NCBI GenBank assembly: GCA_900551465.1
Contig: URWL01000120.1
Span: forward strand, 1-6,427
DNA: 6,427 nt
DNA from: an uncultured Blautia sp.
GTDB lineage: Bacteria; Bacillota; Clostridia; Lachnospirales; Lachnospiraceae
Direction: 5' to 3'
Below the pieces are notes generated by a model. That model was not told the origin of the DNA and made no database searches. It saw only the letters and a list, made by a program, of their open reading frames with translations. The position numbers and the translations under genes are program-made. Below are positions 1 to 5,459 of the stretch, one piece after another. Numbering within the stretch: the stretch's first letter is position 1; each line of letters starts with the position of its first letter.

Positions 1-1356
1 TACCTGAAGAAGGGTCAGAGGAAGCGTTCCCGTATTTTCCATTACAAGACAGGGATCACTTTCTTTTTTCAATTCCAGCAGCTGTTTTGCCACTCTGCCC
101 AGAACACGATACAGTTTCGGACTATAAGGCTTTATAAATTTACGTACTTCCACAATGTCCTCTCTTGCCAGAGACGCACTGTACATTTCCCTTCCGCGCT
201 CTACCAGATTGTGTGCTTCGTCAATAAGAAAAATATATTCTCCTGAAACATTTTCTCCAAAAAAACGTTTTAAATGGACATTCGGATCAAATACATAATT
301 ATAATCACAGATCACCCCATCTACCCATAAAGAAAGATCCAGACACATTTCAAATGGACAGACTTTAAATTTTTCTGCCTGAGCTATAATTTTTTCTCTG
401 GAAAAAAACTGCTCCGACGTCCACAACTCATAAACTGCTTCGTTAACTCTGTCGAAATGCCCCTTTGCATAAGGACATTTTTCCGGCGTACATTCCGGCT
501 TTTCGCAGCAGCACAGCTTTTCCTTAGCAGTAATAGTCACAGTCTGAAAAAGCAGTCCCCGCTGTCTCAGGATCTCAAAAGCATCCTGAGCAACCGTTCT
601 TGTGATAGTCTTGGCAGTAAGATAAAATATCATCTCGCCTTTTCCCTCTCCCACTGCCCGTACAGCCGGAAACACGGAAGACATCGTTTTTCCTACACCG
701 GTAGGAGCCTGAACAAAAATCTGCTTTTTGCTGGAAACAGCATGATAGACACCTGTCACCATCTCTCTCTGACCTTTTCTGTAAGAAAATGGAAATTCCA
801 GTTTTTTCATGGATGCATCTCTTTTTTCTTTCCATAACTGACGATAAGAAACCCATTTATGATATTGGTCAACAAGATCCTGAAACCAGTTTTTCAGAAA
901 TGTTCTGGTTAATGTCTCTCGAAATCTCCTGATCTCCTCGGTGTCCAGATTCGCATATGTCATTTGTACGTCAATTTCTTCCAGATTTTCCTGATCAGCC
1001 GTTATGAAAGCATAACACATGGCCTGAGCTCTGTGTACCGGTACGGCTGACTCCAAGGTTTCTACTTTTCTGTATACACCTTTGATCTCATCAATACAAG
1101 TCTTTCCGTCCTCTGTAAAAATCCCGTCTGCTCTTCCTTCTATCCGCAAAACCACATCTTCATACTCTATATCATATTTCAGAGGAACCTCCGGCCTGTA
1201 ATTGCCCCCCATTTGTCGCTGGATCTTTCTGTGCAGGCGGCTTCCCTTTTGCATCGCCTCCTTATCCATTGCTCCTCTTCTGCTGTCCAGATCTCCACTC
1301 CGCAAAATAAACTCTACAAGACTGCGGACAGAAATACGGATCTCTGTCTTTTCCAT
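1..1356 (-). CDS. Rad3/XPD/DinG-type DNA helicase with N-terminal PD-(D/E)XK nuclease domain (5' 452 codons, cut by window edge)
   Basis: The frame is open from the ATG at 1356 to the window edge with no stop, giving 452 residues; relatives run to roughly 750-800, so the C-terminal helicase half is missing. Residues 1-150 resemble a RecB/Cas4-type nuclease: G38-x3-H42, D77 in GRAD, E90-x-K92 in DEIKG, and Q111-x3-Y115. The superfamily 2 helicase starts near 185 with Walker A APTGVGKT (217-224) and the DEAH box (379-382). Between them are cysteines 282-284, 289, 294, 333 and 338, as expected for the iron-sulfur domain of XPD/DinG helicases, followed by the family-typical CDYNYVFDP (350-358). 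The inferred role is ATP-driven 5'-3' unwinding coupled to DNA cleavage in repair or recombination. AGGAG lies 10 bases before the start. It follows the HPr-like gene but is separated from it by a terminator. I see no convincing promoter in the 96-base gap; a small GC hairpin (1383-1399) sits in the leader. Confidence 0.88.
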   Translation of the reverse strand, partial: MEKTEIRISVRSLVEFILRSGDLDSRRGAMDKEAMQKGSRLHRKIQRQMGGNYRPEVPLKYDIEYEDVVLRIEGRADGIFTEDGKTCIDEIKGVYRKVETLESAVPVHRAQAMCYAFITADQENLEEIDVQMTYANLDTEEIRRFRETLTRTFLKNWFQDLVDQYHKWVSYRQLWKEKRDASMKKLEFPFSYRKGQREMVTGVYHAVSSKKQIFVQAPTGVGKTMSSVFPAVRAVGEGKGEMIFYLTAKTITRTVAQDAFEILRQRGLLFQTVTITAKEKLCCCEKPECTPEKCPYAKGHFDRVNEAVYELWTSEQFFSREKIIAQAEKFKVCPFEMCLDLSLWVDGVICDYNYVFDPNVHLKRFFGENVSGEYIFLIDEAHNLVERGREMYSASLAREDIVEVRKFIKPYSPKLYRVLGRVAKQLLELKKESDPCLVMENTGTLPLTLLQV

Positions 1357-1425
1357 ATGTCCCCTGCTCCTGATAAATTTTTCGCATCCTCGCGGAGCGT
1401 TTCTTATATACTAGAATAGGTAATT

Positions 1426-1439
1426 ACAGAATATACTGT
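1426..1439. promoter_or_regulatory. Near-palindrome upstream of the helicase gene, possible operator
   Basis: The plus strand reads ACAGAATATACTGT, which matches its own reverse complement at 12 of 14 positions. It lies 70 bases before the helicase start and just beyond the terminator of the HPr-like gene, where a helicase promoter would be expected. It is not a LexA box: the order ACAG...CTGT is the reverse of the proteobacterial box, and it lacks GAAC/GTTC. AT-rich DNA gives such palindromes by chance, so this is only a candidate. Confidence 0.25.
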
Positions 1440-1452
1440 TTTCCTATTATAT

Positions 1453-1487
1453 AAAGAAAGCTGCTGTAATTATGCAGCAGCTTCTTT
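1453..1487 (-). terminator. Intrinsic terminator of the HPr-like gene
   Basis: Starting 7 bases after the HPr-like stop codon, the minus strand folds into a stem with core GCTGCTG/CAGCAGC (1475-1481 with 1460-1466) around an 8-base loop. An A/T-rich lower stem extends it to about 13 pairs with one bulged base. The second arm runs into TTTCTTTATAT, a modest T-rich tail. It should separate the HPr-like gene from the helicase gene, although the imperfect tail may allow some readthrough. Confidence 0.75.
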
Positions 1488-1494
1488 AATCTGT

Positions 1495-1722
1495 TTATGC
1501 AACAGCAAATTTCTCTATAACTTTATTGAAATGAGGATTTTCTCCATAGCATCTGACGGTCAGCTGTCTTGTCAGGTCCATACTGAGAATACCCAGAAGG
1601 GATTTTGCATCAATAATGATCCTGTTATAAAAAATGTCGATATCAAAATCACATTTGCTTGCTGCATTTACAAATTCCTGTACGTCTTCCGTTGCATTTA
1701 GCATAATCTGATGTTCGTTCAT
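1495..1722 (-). CDS. HPr-family protein lacking the active-site histidine
   Basis: This is a 75-residue protein, slightly shorter than a usual HPr (about 85-88). The second half fits the PTS HPr fold: KSLLGILSMDL (40-50) matches the region around the regulatory serine of Firmicute HPr (KSIMGVMSL), with S41 at the Ser46 position. AASK (20-23) matches the first helix. Aligning on that helix puts the phosphorylatable His15 of HPr at about A10, and the usual HARPA signature is absent. Phosphate transfer from enzyme I is therefore not expected. A regulatory or structural role is possible, and phosphorylation at S41 by HPr kinase cannot be excluded. The ATG at 1722 has AGGAGG 8 bases upstream. The gene has its own promoters and terminator and seems to be expressed alone. 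The family call is good; the function is unknown. Confidence 0.8.
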   Translation of the reverse strand: MNEHQIMLNATEDVQEFVNAASKCDFDIDIFYNRIIIDAKSLLGILSMDLTRQLTVRCYGENPHFNKVIEKFAVA

Positions 1723-1746
1723 TTACCATTCCTCCTGTTCAGGCGT

Positions 1747-1775
1747 ATTTTGGCACCATGAACGGATTTTGTCAA
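1747..1775 (-). promoter_or_regulatory. Sigma-A-type promoter, proximal, for the HPr-like gene
   Basis: On the minus strand a perfect -35 TTGACA (1770-1775) is followed after 17 bases by CAAAAT (1747-1752), which matches 4 of 6 positions of the -10 consensus. Transcription would start near 1740, giving a leader of about 20 bases that holds the AGGAGG ribosome binding site. Confidence 0.65.
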
Positions 1776-1808
1776 CAGACTTAAATATTTTTTTACATTT
1801 TTCGACTT

Positions 1809-1837
1809 ATTATACAATTTTTTATTTAAGATTTCAA
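1809..1837 (-). promoter_or_regulatory. Sigma-A-type promoter, distal, for the HPr-like gene
   Basis: On the minus strand TTGAAA (1832-1837), a 17-base spacer and a perfect TATAAT (1809-1814) form a strong vegetative promoter. It begins only 15 bases after the stop codon of the DUF4130 gene. With the proximal promoter it makes a tandem pair about 62 bases apart, which suggests that the HPr-like gene is read independently of the operon upstream. Confidence 0.65.
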
Positions 1838-1852
1838 TTTTTTCAGTTATTT

Positions 1853-2629
1853 CTATTCATAAAATTCCAGCATATTTGAACGAAACTTCAACGGTACAAA
1901 CTGTTTTTGCAGTTTCAGATCTGTTCTTTCTTTTATCGTAATACAGGAACAAAATGCTCTCCACAATTCTTCATATTCATCAGGAGCTTCCAGAGATTCC
2001 TCTTCGTTCCTATTAAATACTGTCTGCACATAAACACAGCATTCTTTCCCTTTTTCATGCACAAGAATTTTTTCTCTTCCTTCATCATAGATCATCCAGT
2101 TTTCATTTGGAAAACGATTGGAAAAATGAGTACCTAAAAATTCCAGAATATCATTTTCCGGATGAATAACCGAAGCCAAAATCCCTCCTGCCATCTGCCG
2201 AAAACGGACAAAACCATAAAATCGATGAATTTCATGCCAGACCTTAATCCTCAAAGACGATACCAGGCTTACCGCCGGGTCTGCCAGTGCTTCCAGTACA
2301 TACCTGTCACAACGATTTCCCCCTAATGCCTTTCTCAAAAGATAAAACACAGCCGTTCCCTTATCCGGATGTACAGAGACTGACGCATAACAGATTGCCT
2401 CATACACCTGTTCCCCCAGCTTTCGTCTTACAGTTCTTGCTACCTTTACAGCCTTTTCGCTGTCAGACGTAATATCCACCCTATCTGCAAATAATTCCGG
2501 ATACTCCGGCTCTTCCACTGCAATTTTCACTGAGATTCCTTTGTTTTCCCAATGCCATCCATCATAAACTGCTGTAAAAATACCTTCTATGGAATTATCA
2601 CAAACCAGGATTTTCTTCTCATATACCAC
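1853..2629 (-). CDS. DUF4130 family putative DNA metabolism protein, partner of the radical SAM gene
   Basis: This is a 258-residue soluble protein of the DUF4130 type (the 'probable DNA metabolism protein' found beside a radical SAM gene; in other bacteria the domain is fused to a uracil-DNA glycosylase). Typical motifs, numbered from the GTG, are SIEGIFTAVYDGW (13-25), E133-x-HR (135-136), GFVRF (139-143), THFSNRF (167-173), WMIYDEGR (178-185) and a basic C-terminal segment after KER (233-235). No signal peptide, membrane segment or glycosylase domain is present. I prefer the GTG at 2629, which has GAGGTG 7 bases upstream and gives the family-like start MVYEKKILVCDN. An in-frame ATG at 2644 (263 residues) has only a weak ribosome site. 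Either start overlaps the end of the radical SAM gene (11 or 26 bases), so translation is probably coupled. The biochemical activity is not known to me. Confidence 0.85.
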   Translation of the reverse strand: MVYEKKILVCDNSIEGIFTAVYDGWHWENKGISVKIAVEEPEYPELFADRVDITSDSEKAVKVARTVRRKLGEQVYEAICYASVSVHPDKGTAVFYLLRKALGGNRCDRYVLEALADPAVSLVSSLRIKVWHEIHRFYGFVRFRQMAGGILASVIHPENDILEFLGTHFSNRFPNENWMIYDEGREKILVHEKGKECCVYVQTVFNRNEEESLEAPDEYEELWRAFCSCITIKERTDLKLQKQFVPLKFRSNMLEFYE

Positions 2630-3944
2630 CTGACAACACCTCATTTCTGTCCATTATCATCTTATCGTCATCAAACAGAGAAAGCTGTCTGTATGTGATT
2701 TCCGAAGAAGAAAAAGGCCTCTTTCCGGATTCCAGAATGTTCTTTACAATATAATCTTCCTCCAGCTTTATCGGATACATCTGTCGTCCGTTACAGGTGA
2801 TAAAATAAACAGCCCGCTTCAGAACAACTCCAATCTTCTTAAGTTCCGGAAAATCCAGAGAATGATGCCTTCTGGCCCCAACAATTCTTCTGGCTGACTT
2901 TTCTCCTATTCCCGGCACTCTGAGAAGAGTCCTGTAGTCTGCTTTATTGATTTCTACCGGAAAATACTGCAGATGGCTTATTGCCCAATCACACTTGGGA
3001 TCAAGAAACAAATTAAAATTCGGATGTTCCTCTGTCAGAAGTTCTTCTGCCCGGAATCCGTAAAACCGAAGCAGCCAATCCGCCTGATACAATCTGTGTT
3101 CACGCAGAAGCGGCGGTCCCTGAGGAAGCACCGGAAGATCTTTATCTTCATTGACAGCCACAAATGCAGAATAAAAAACCCGTTTTAAAGAAAACTTCCT
3201 ATATAGTGCTTCTGCTGTGGACACAATCTGAAAATCGCTTTCCCCAACTGCTCCGATGATCATCTGTGTGCTTTGCCCTGCCGGAACAAACTCCGGAGCA
3301 TGGCGGTAAACCGTCAGCTCCCTCTTATTTTCCTCACAAACAGTCTGAATCTGCTTCATAGGACGCAATATGGTCTGTCGGCTTTTGTGAGGAGCAAGTT
3401 TCTTCAGTCCCTCCGCAGTAGGCAGTTCCAGATTCACACTCATACGGTCAGCCAGATACCCTGCTCTGCAGATCAGTTCCGGAGAAGCACCAGGAATTGC
3501 CTTAAGATGAATGTATCCCTGAAAATGATACTGGTTTCTTAAAATTTCTGCTGATCGGATCAGCTCTTCCATTGTGGCATCCGGAGAGTCCTTAACTCCT
3601 GAACTGAGAAATAATCCTTCAATATAATTTCTCCGGTAAAATTCTATAGTAAGACGGCTGATCTCTTCCGGAGTGAAGCTCGCCCGAACCACATCATTCG
3701 ATGCCCGGTTCACGCAGTATTTACAATCAAATACACATTCATTGGTATAAAGAACTTTTAATAAACTAATGCAGCGTCCATCCCCAGAAAAACTATGACA
3801 GATTCCCGCGGTGATACTGTTGCCGATGCCGGAACCATCACCTTTCCTGTCTGTTCCGCTGGAAGTACAGGCAACATCATATTTCGCTGCATCTGACAGA
3901 ATTTCCAGTTTCTCCATCAGGCTCATTGACTCCTTGTATATCAT
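2619..3944 (-). CDS. Putative DNA modification/repair radical SAM protein with helix-hairpin-helix and clamp-binding motif
   Basis: This 441-residue protein matches the radical SAM family paired with DUF4130/uracil-DNA glycosylase proteins. In order: the N-terminal stretch AAKYDVACTSSG (19-30), with further cysteines at 49 and 58; the 4Fe-4S/SAM-binding CVFDCKYC (C70, C74, C77); the radical SAM barrel including GLFLSSG (110-116); a helix-hairpin-helix LLRVPGIGEKSARRIV (340-355), a nonspecific DNA-binding element; and near the C-terminus QLSLF (420-424), an exact sliding-clamp-binding pentapeptide. The expected role is SAM-dependent radical chemistry on DNA; substrate and product are unknown. 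An in-frame GTG at 3953 is rejected as start because it lies within the Shine-Dalgarno sequence GGAGGT, which sits 7 bases before the ATG at 3944. It is first in an operon with the overlapping DUF4130 gene, behind a promoter with two LexA-like boxes. Confidence 0.9.
   Translation of the reverse strand: MIYKESMSLMEKLEILSDAAKYDVACTSSGTDRKGDGSGIGNSITAGICHSFSGDGRCISLLKVLYTNECVFDCKYCVNRASNDVVRASFTPEEISRLTIEFYRRNYIEGLFLSSGVKDSPDATMEELIRSAEILRNQYHFQGYIHLKAIPGASPELICRAGYLADRMSVNLELPTAEGLKKLAPHKSRQTILRPMKQIQTVCEENKRELTVYRHAPEFVPAGQSTQMIIGAVGESDFQIVSTAEALYRKFSLKRVFYSAFVAVNEDKDLPVLPQGPPLLREHRLYQADWLLRFYGFRAEELLTEEHPNFNLFLDPKCDWAISHLQYFPVEINKADYRTLLRVPGIGEKSARRIVGARRHHSLDFPELKKIGVVLKRAVYFITCNGRQMYPIKLEEDYIVKNILESGKRPFSSSEITYRQLSLFDDDKMIMDRNEVLSGGI
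2637..2642 (-). promoter_or_regulatory. Ribosome binding site favouring the GTG start of the DUF4130 gene
   Basis: GAGGTG on the minus strand lies 7 bases before the GTG at 2629, inside the last codons of the radical SAM gene. The in-frame ATG at 2644 lies upstream of this site and has no comparable sequence before it. The overlap means that ribosomes finishing the first gene pass directly over the start of the second. Confidence 0.5.
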
Positions 3945-3951
3945 CGTGCGC

Positions 3952-3957
3952 ACCTCC
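3952..3957 (-). promoter_or_regulatory. Shine-Dalgarno sequence fixing the radical SAM start at 3944
   Basis: GGAGGT on the minus strand is 7 bases before the ATG at 3944. The longer in-frame GTG start at 3953 would use bases of this same site, so it cannot be served by it. The site directly abuts the downstream LexA-like box. Confidence 0.8.
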
Positions 3958-3970
3958 GAACATTTGTTTG
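3957..3970 (-). promoter_or_regulatory. LexA (SOS)-like operator over the transcription start of the radical SAM operon
   Basis: The minus strand reads CAAACAAATGTTCG, matching the Gram-positive LexA/DinR consensus CGAACRNRYGTTCG at 13 of 14 positions. The GTTCG half is perfect; the other half has one mismatch. It covers the predicted start of transcription (near 3968) and ends at the ribosome binding site, so a bound repressor would block the promoter. The consensus is established for Bacillus; its use here is inferred. Confidence 0.65.
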
Positions 3971-3974
3971 TTTT

Positions 3975-4003
3975 ATTTTATACCAAACAAACGTTCCTGT
4001 CAA
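3975..4003 (-). promoter_or_regulatory. Sigma-A-type promoter of the radical SAM-DUF4130 operon
   Basis: On the minus strand a perfect -35 TTGACA (3998-4003) is separated by 17 bases from TAAAAT (3975-3980), which matches 5 of 6 positions of the -10 consensus. Transcription would begin near 3968, about 24 bases before the ATG. This is a strong basal promoter, and its spacer and start region are occupied by two LexA-like boxes, the layout expected of a gene that is held off by repression. Confidence 0.75.
3984..3997 (+). promoter_or_regulatory. Second LexA (SOS)-like operator, in the promoter spacer
   Basis: The plus strand reads CAAACAAACGTTCC, matching CGAACRNRYGTTCG at 12 of 14 positions, with GTTC intact. 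It lies between the -35 and -10 of the radical SAM promoter and touches the -35. It faces the other box: the 12-base arms GAACGTTTGTTT and AAACAAATGTTC are reverse complements with one mismatch, and the box centres are 27 bases apart. Confidence 0.55.
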
Positions 4004-4045
4004 GTCACAAAAAATAAAACTGCTTAATCCTGTTTAAATCTCTGC

Positions 4046-4092
4046 AAAAAAATACAGAGAGATCCTTTCCGGCTGGAAATTTTCTCTCTGCA
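4046..4092 (-). terminator. Intrinsic terminator of the aspartokinase gene
   Basis: Six bases after the aspartokinase stop codon the minus strand forms a 10-pair stem TGCAGAGAGA/TCTCTCTGTA (one G-U pair). Inside it is a second perfect stem, TTTCC/GGAAA, around the loop AGCC. The outer stem is followed by seven T residues (4046-4052). This is a classic strong terminator that isolates the aspartokinase from the radical SAM operon. On the plus strand the arm is followed by ATTTTTATT, so it might also work weakly in that direction. A further copy of the arm, GCAGAGA, follows the T-run. Confidence 0.9.
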
Positions 4093-4098
4093 TTTTTA

Positions 4099-5418
4099 TT
4101 AAATCTGTGTCATCACGAAAATATCATAGATTGCTTTTACTGCTGTTTCAAAATCACGATTCTCAACACCTATGATAATATTCAGCTCACTGGATCCCTG
4201 GTCGATCATTTTTACATTTACATGTGCGTGTGCAAGAGCTGCAAACACACGTCCGGCTGTTCCTCTCTGAGATTTCATGCCTCTTCCTACGACTGCGATC
4301 AGAGCAAGATCCGACTCCATCTCCACAAAGTCCGGCTGGACTGCTCTGTGAATCCCTGCAATCACCTGCTGTTCCTTTTCCTCAAATTCATCCTGATGAA
4401 CATAAACAGTCATTGTATCAATTCCTGAAGGAACATGCTCAAAACTAATTCCCTGATCTTCAAATACCTGGAGGACTTTTCTTCCAAATCCGACTTCACT
4501 GTTCATCATAGACTTTTCGATATTGATGGAGCAGAATCCCTTTTTTCCTGCAATTCCCGTAATCACATATCGGGGTTTCCGGCAGGTGCTTTCTACAATA
4601 AAGGTTCCTTTGTCATCCGGGCGGTTTGTATTTCTGATATTGATAGGGATACCTTCTTTTCTCACAGGAAAGATAGCTTCCTCATGAAGAACAGTAGCGC
4701 CCATATAAGACAGTTCCCGCAGTTCTCTGTATGTAATTGTTTCTATCACAGCCGGATCATCCACGATTCTTGGATCTGTCACAAGAAATCCTGATACATC
4801 TGTCCAGTTTTCGTAAACGTCTGCCTGAACAGCCTTTGCAACAAGGGAACCTGTTACATCAGAACCTCCTCTGGAAAATGTTTTTACTGTTCCATCCTCC
4901 ATAGCTCCATAAAATCCCGGAATAACCGCATTAGCACATTTTCCAAGACGTTTACTTAAAAGCCTGTCCGTTTTTTCAGAATCAAAATTTCCATTTTTGT
5001 CAAAACGTATCACTGCGGCCGCATCTACAAACTCATAGCCCAGATACGCTGCCATGATTTTTCCATTCAGGAACTCTCCCCTGGACGCCGCATATTCGGT
5101 TCCTGCCTGTGCCTGGAAGTCTTTTTCGATCTGGTCAAATTCCTCCTCAAGAGAAAGCTCCAGTTTCAGTCCTCTAATGATCTCATAATATCTTTCCTTG
5201 ATTTCTTTAAAAATGCCACTAAATTCTTTTCCTTTTGCAGCCTTATCGTAGCAGGCATAAAGAAGATCTGTAACTTTCGTATCTCCTGAAAATCTCTTTC
5301 CCGGTGCAGACGGCACCACATAACGTCTGCTCTCATCACTGCGGATGATCTCTCCCACTTTGCAGAACTGCTCTGCGTTTGCCAGAGAACTTCCTCCAAA
5401 TTTTACAACTTTTTTCAT
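4099..5418 (-). CDS. Aspartate kinase (aspartokinase), YclM-like
   Basis: It phosphorylates L-aspartate with ATP, the first step towards lysine/diaminopimelate, methionine and threonine, in the cytoplasm. The 439 residues match a monofunctional aspartokinase. Catalytic-domain signatures are KFGGSSL (6-12), SAPGKR (37-42), GEFLN (114-118), PGFYG (167-171), RGGSDVTG (183-190) and NWTDVSGF (204-211). Two C-terminal ACT-type regulatory domains follow (about 285-365 and 370-439), the second with IDQGSSELNI (405-414). The segment SAPGKRFSGDTKVTDLLYAC resembles B. subtilis YclM (ThrD), the lysine- plus threonine-responsive type, more than LysC or DapG; feedback by amino acids is thus likely but inferred. 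The ATG at 5418 has AGGAGG 8 bases upstream, whereas an in-frame ATG at 5445 has no properly spaced site. No homoserine dehydrogenase domain is fused. The gene has its own promoter and terminator. Confidence 0.95.
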   Translation of the reverse strand: MKKVVKFGGSSLANAEQFCKVGEIIRSDESRRYVVPSAPGKRFSGDTKVTDLLYACYDKAAKGKEFSGIFKEIKERYYEIIRGLKLELSLEEEFDQIEKDFQAQAGTEYAASRGEFLNGKIMAAYLGYEFVDAAAVIRFDKNGNFDSEKTDRLLSKRLGKCANAVIPGFYGAMEDGTVKTFSRGGSDVTGSLVAKAVQADVYENWTDVSGFLVTDPRIVDDPAVIETITYRELRELSYMGATVLHEEAIFPVRKEGIPINIRNTNRPDDKGTFIVESTCRKPRYVITGIAGKKGFCSINIEKSMMNSEVGFGRKVLQVFEDQGISFEHVPSGIDTMTVYVHQDEFEEKEQQVIAGIHRAVQPDFVEMESDLALIAVVGRGMKSQRGTAGRVFAALAHAHVNVKMIDQGSSELNIIIGVENRDFETAVKAIYDIFVMTQI

Positions 5419-5426
5419 TATAATTT

Positions 5427-5432
5427 CCTCCT
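5427..5432 (-). promoter_or_regulatory. Shine-Dalgarno sequence fixing the aspartokinase start at 5418
   Basis: A full AGGAGG on the minus strand lies 8 bases before the ATG at 5418. The other in-frame ATG, at 5445, has AAAAGGA directly touching it, too close for normal initiation. The nine extra residues it would add (MKKGEEEII) precede the conserved start of the kinase domain and are not expected in the family. Confidence 0.8.
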
Positions 5433-5459
5433 CACCCTTTTTCATTCCTTTTCAGCTTT

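Noticed and set aside
457..837. Plus-strand open frame of 126 codons
   Set aside because: It lies antisense to the helicase gene, whose frame is intact and carries clear motifs. The plus-strand translation is low-complexity, with no family likeness.
575..856. Minus-strand open frame of 93 codons
   Set aside because: It is a different frame within the helicase gene and covers the same bases as the Walker A region of the real protein.
1495..1722. Functional PTS phosphocarrier HPr
   Set aside because: The HARPA motif and catalytic histidine are missing, so only the family membership is claimed.
1759..1772. LexA box in the spacer of the HPr-like promoter
   Set aside because: The plus strand has a GAAC half-site (TGAACGGATTTTGT), but the second half does not resemble GTTC; the match is too weak.
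1723..1852. Terminator after the DUF4130 gene
   Set aside because: The region has A and T runs but no GC-containing hairpin next to a T-run on the minus strand.
1853..2629. Uracil-DNA glycosylase fused to DUF4130
   Set aside because: The protein is only about 260 residues and shows no glycosylase motif; it is the stand-alone form.
3945..3953. GTG at 3953 as start of the radical SAM gene
   Set aside because: This GTG is part of the Shine-Dalgarno sequence GGAGGT that serves the ATG at 3944.
4435..4794. Plus-strand open frame of 119 codons
   Set aside because: It is antisense to the aspartokinase catalytic and ACT region; the translation shows no recognisable features.
5419..5445. ATG at 5445 as start of the aspartokinase
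   Set aside because: It has no ribosome site at proper distance, while AGGAGG lies 8 bases before the ATG at 5418, where the conserved protein begins.
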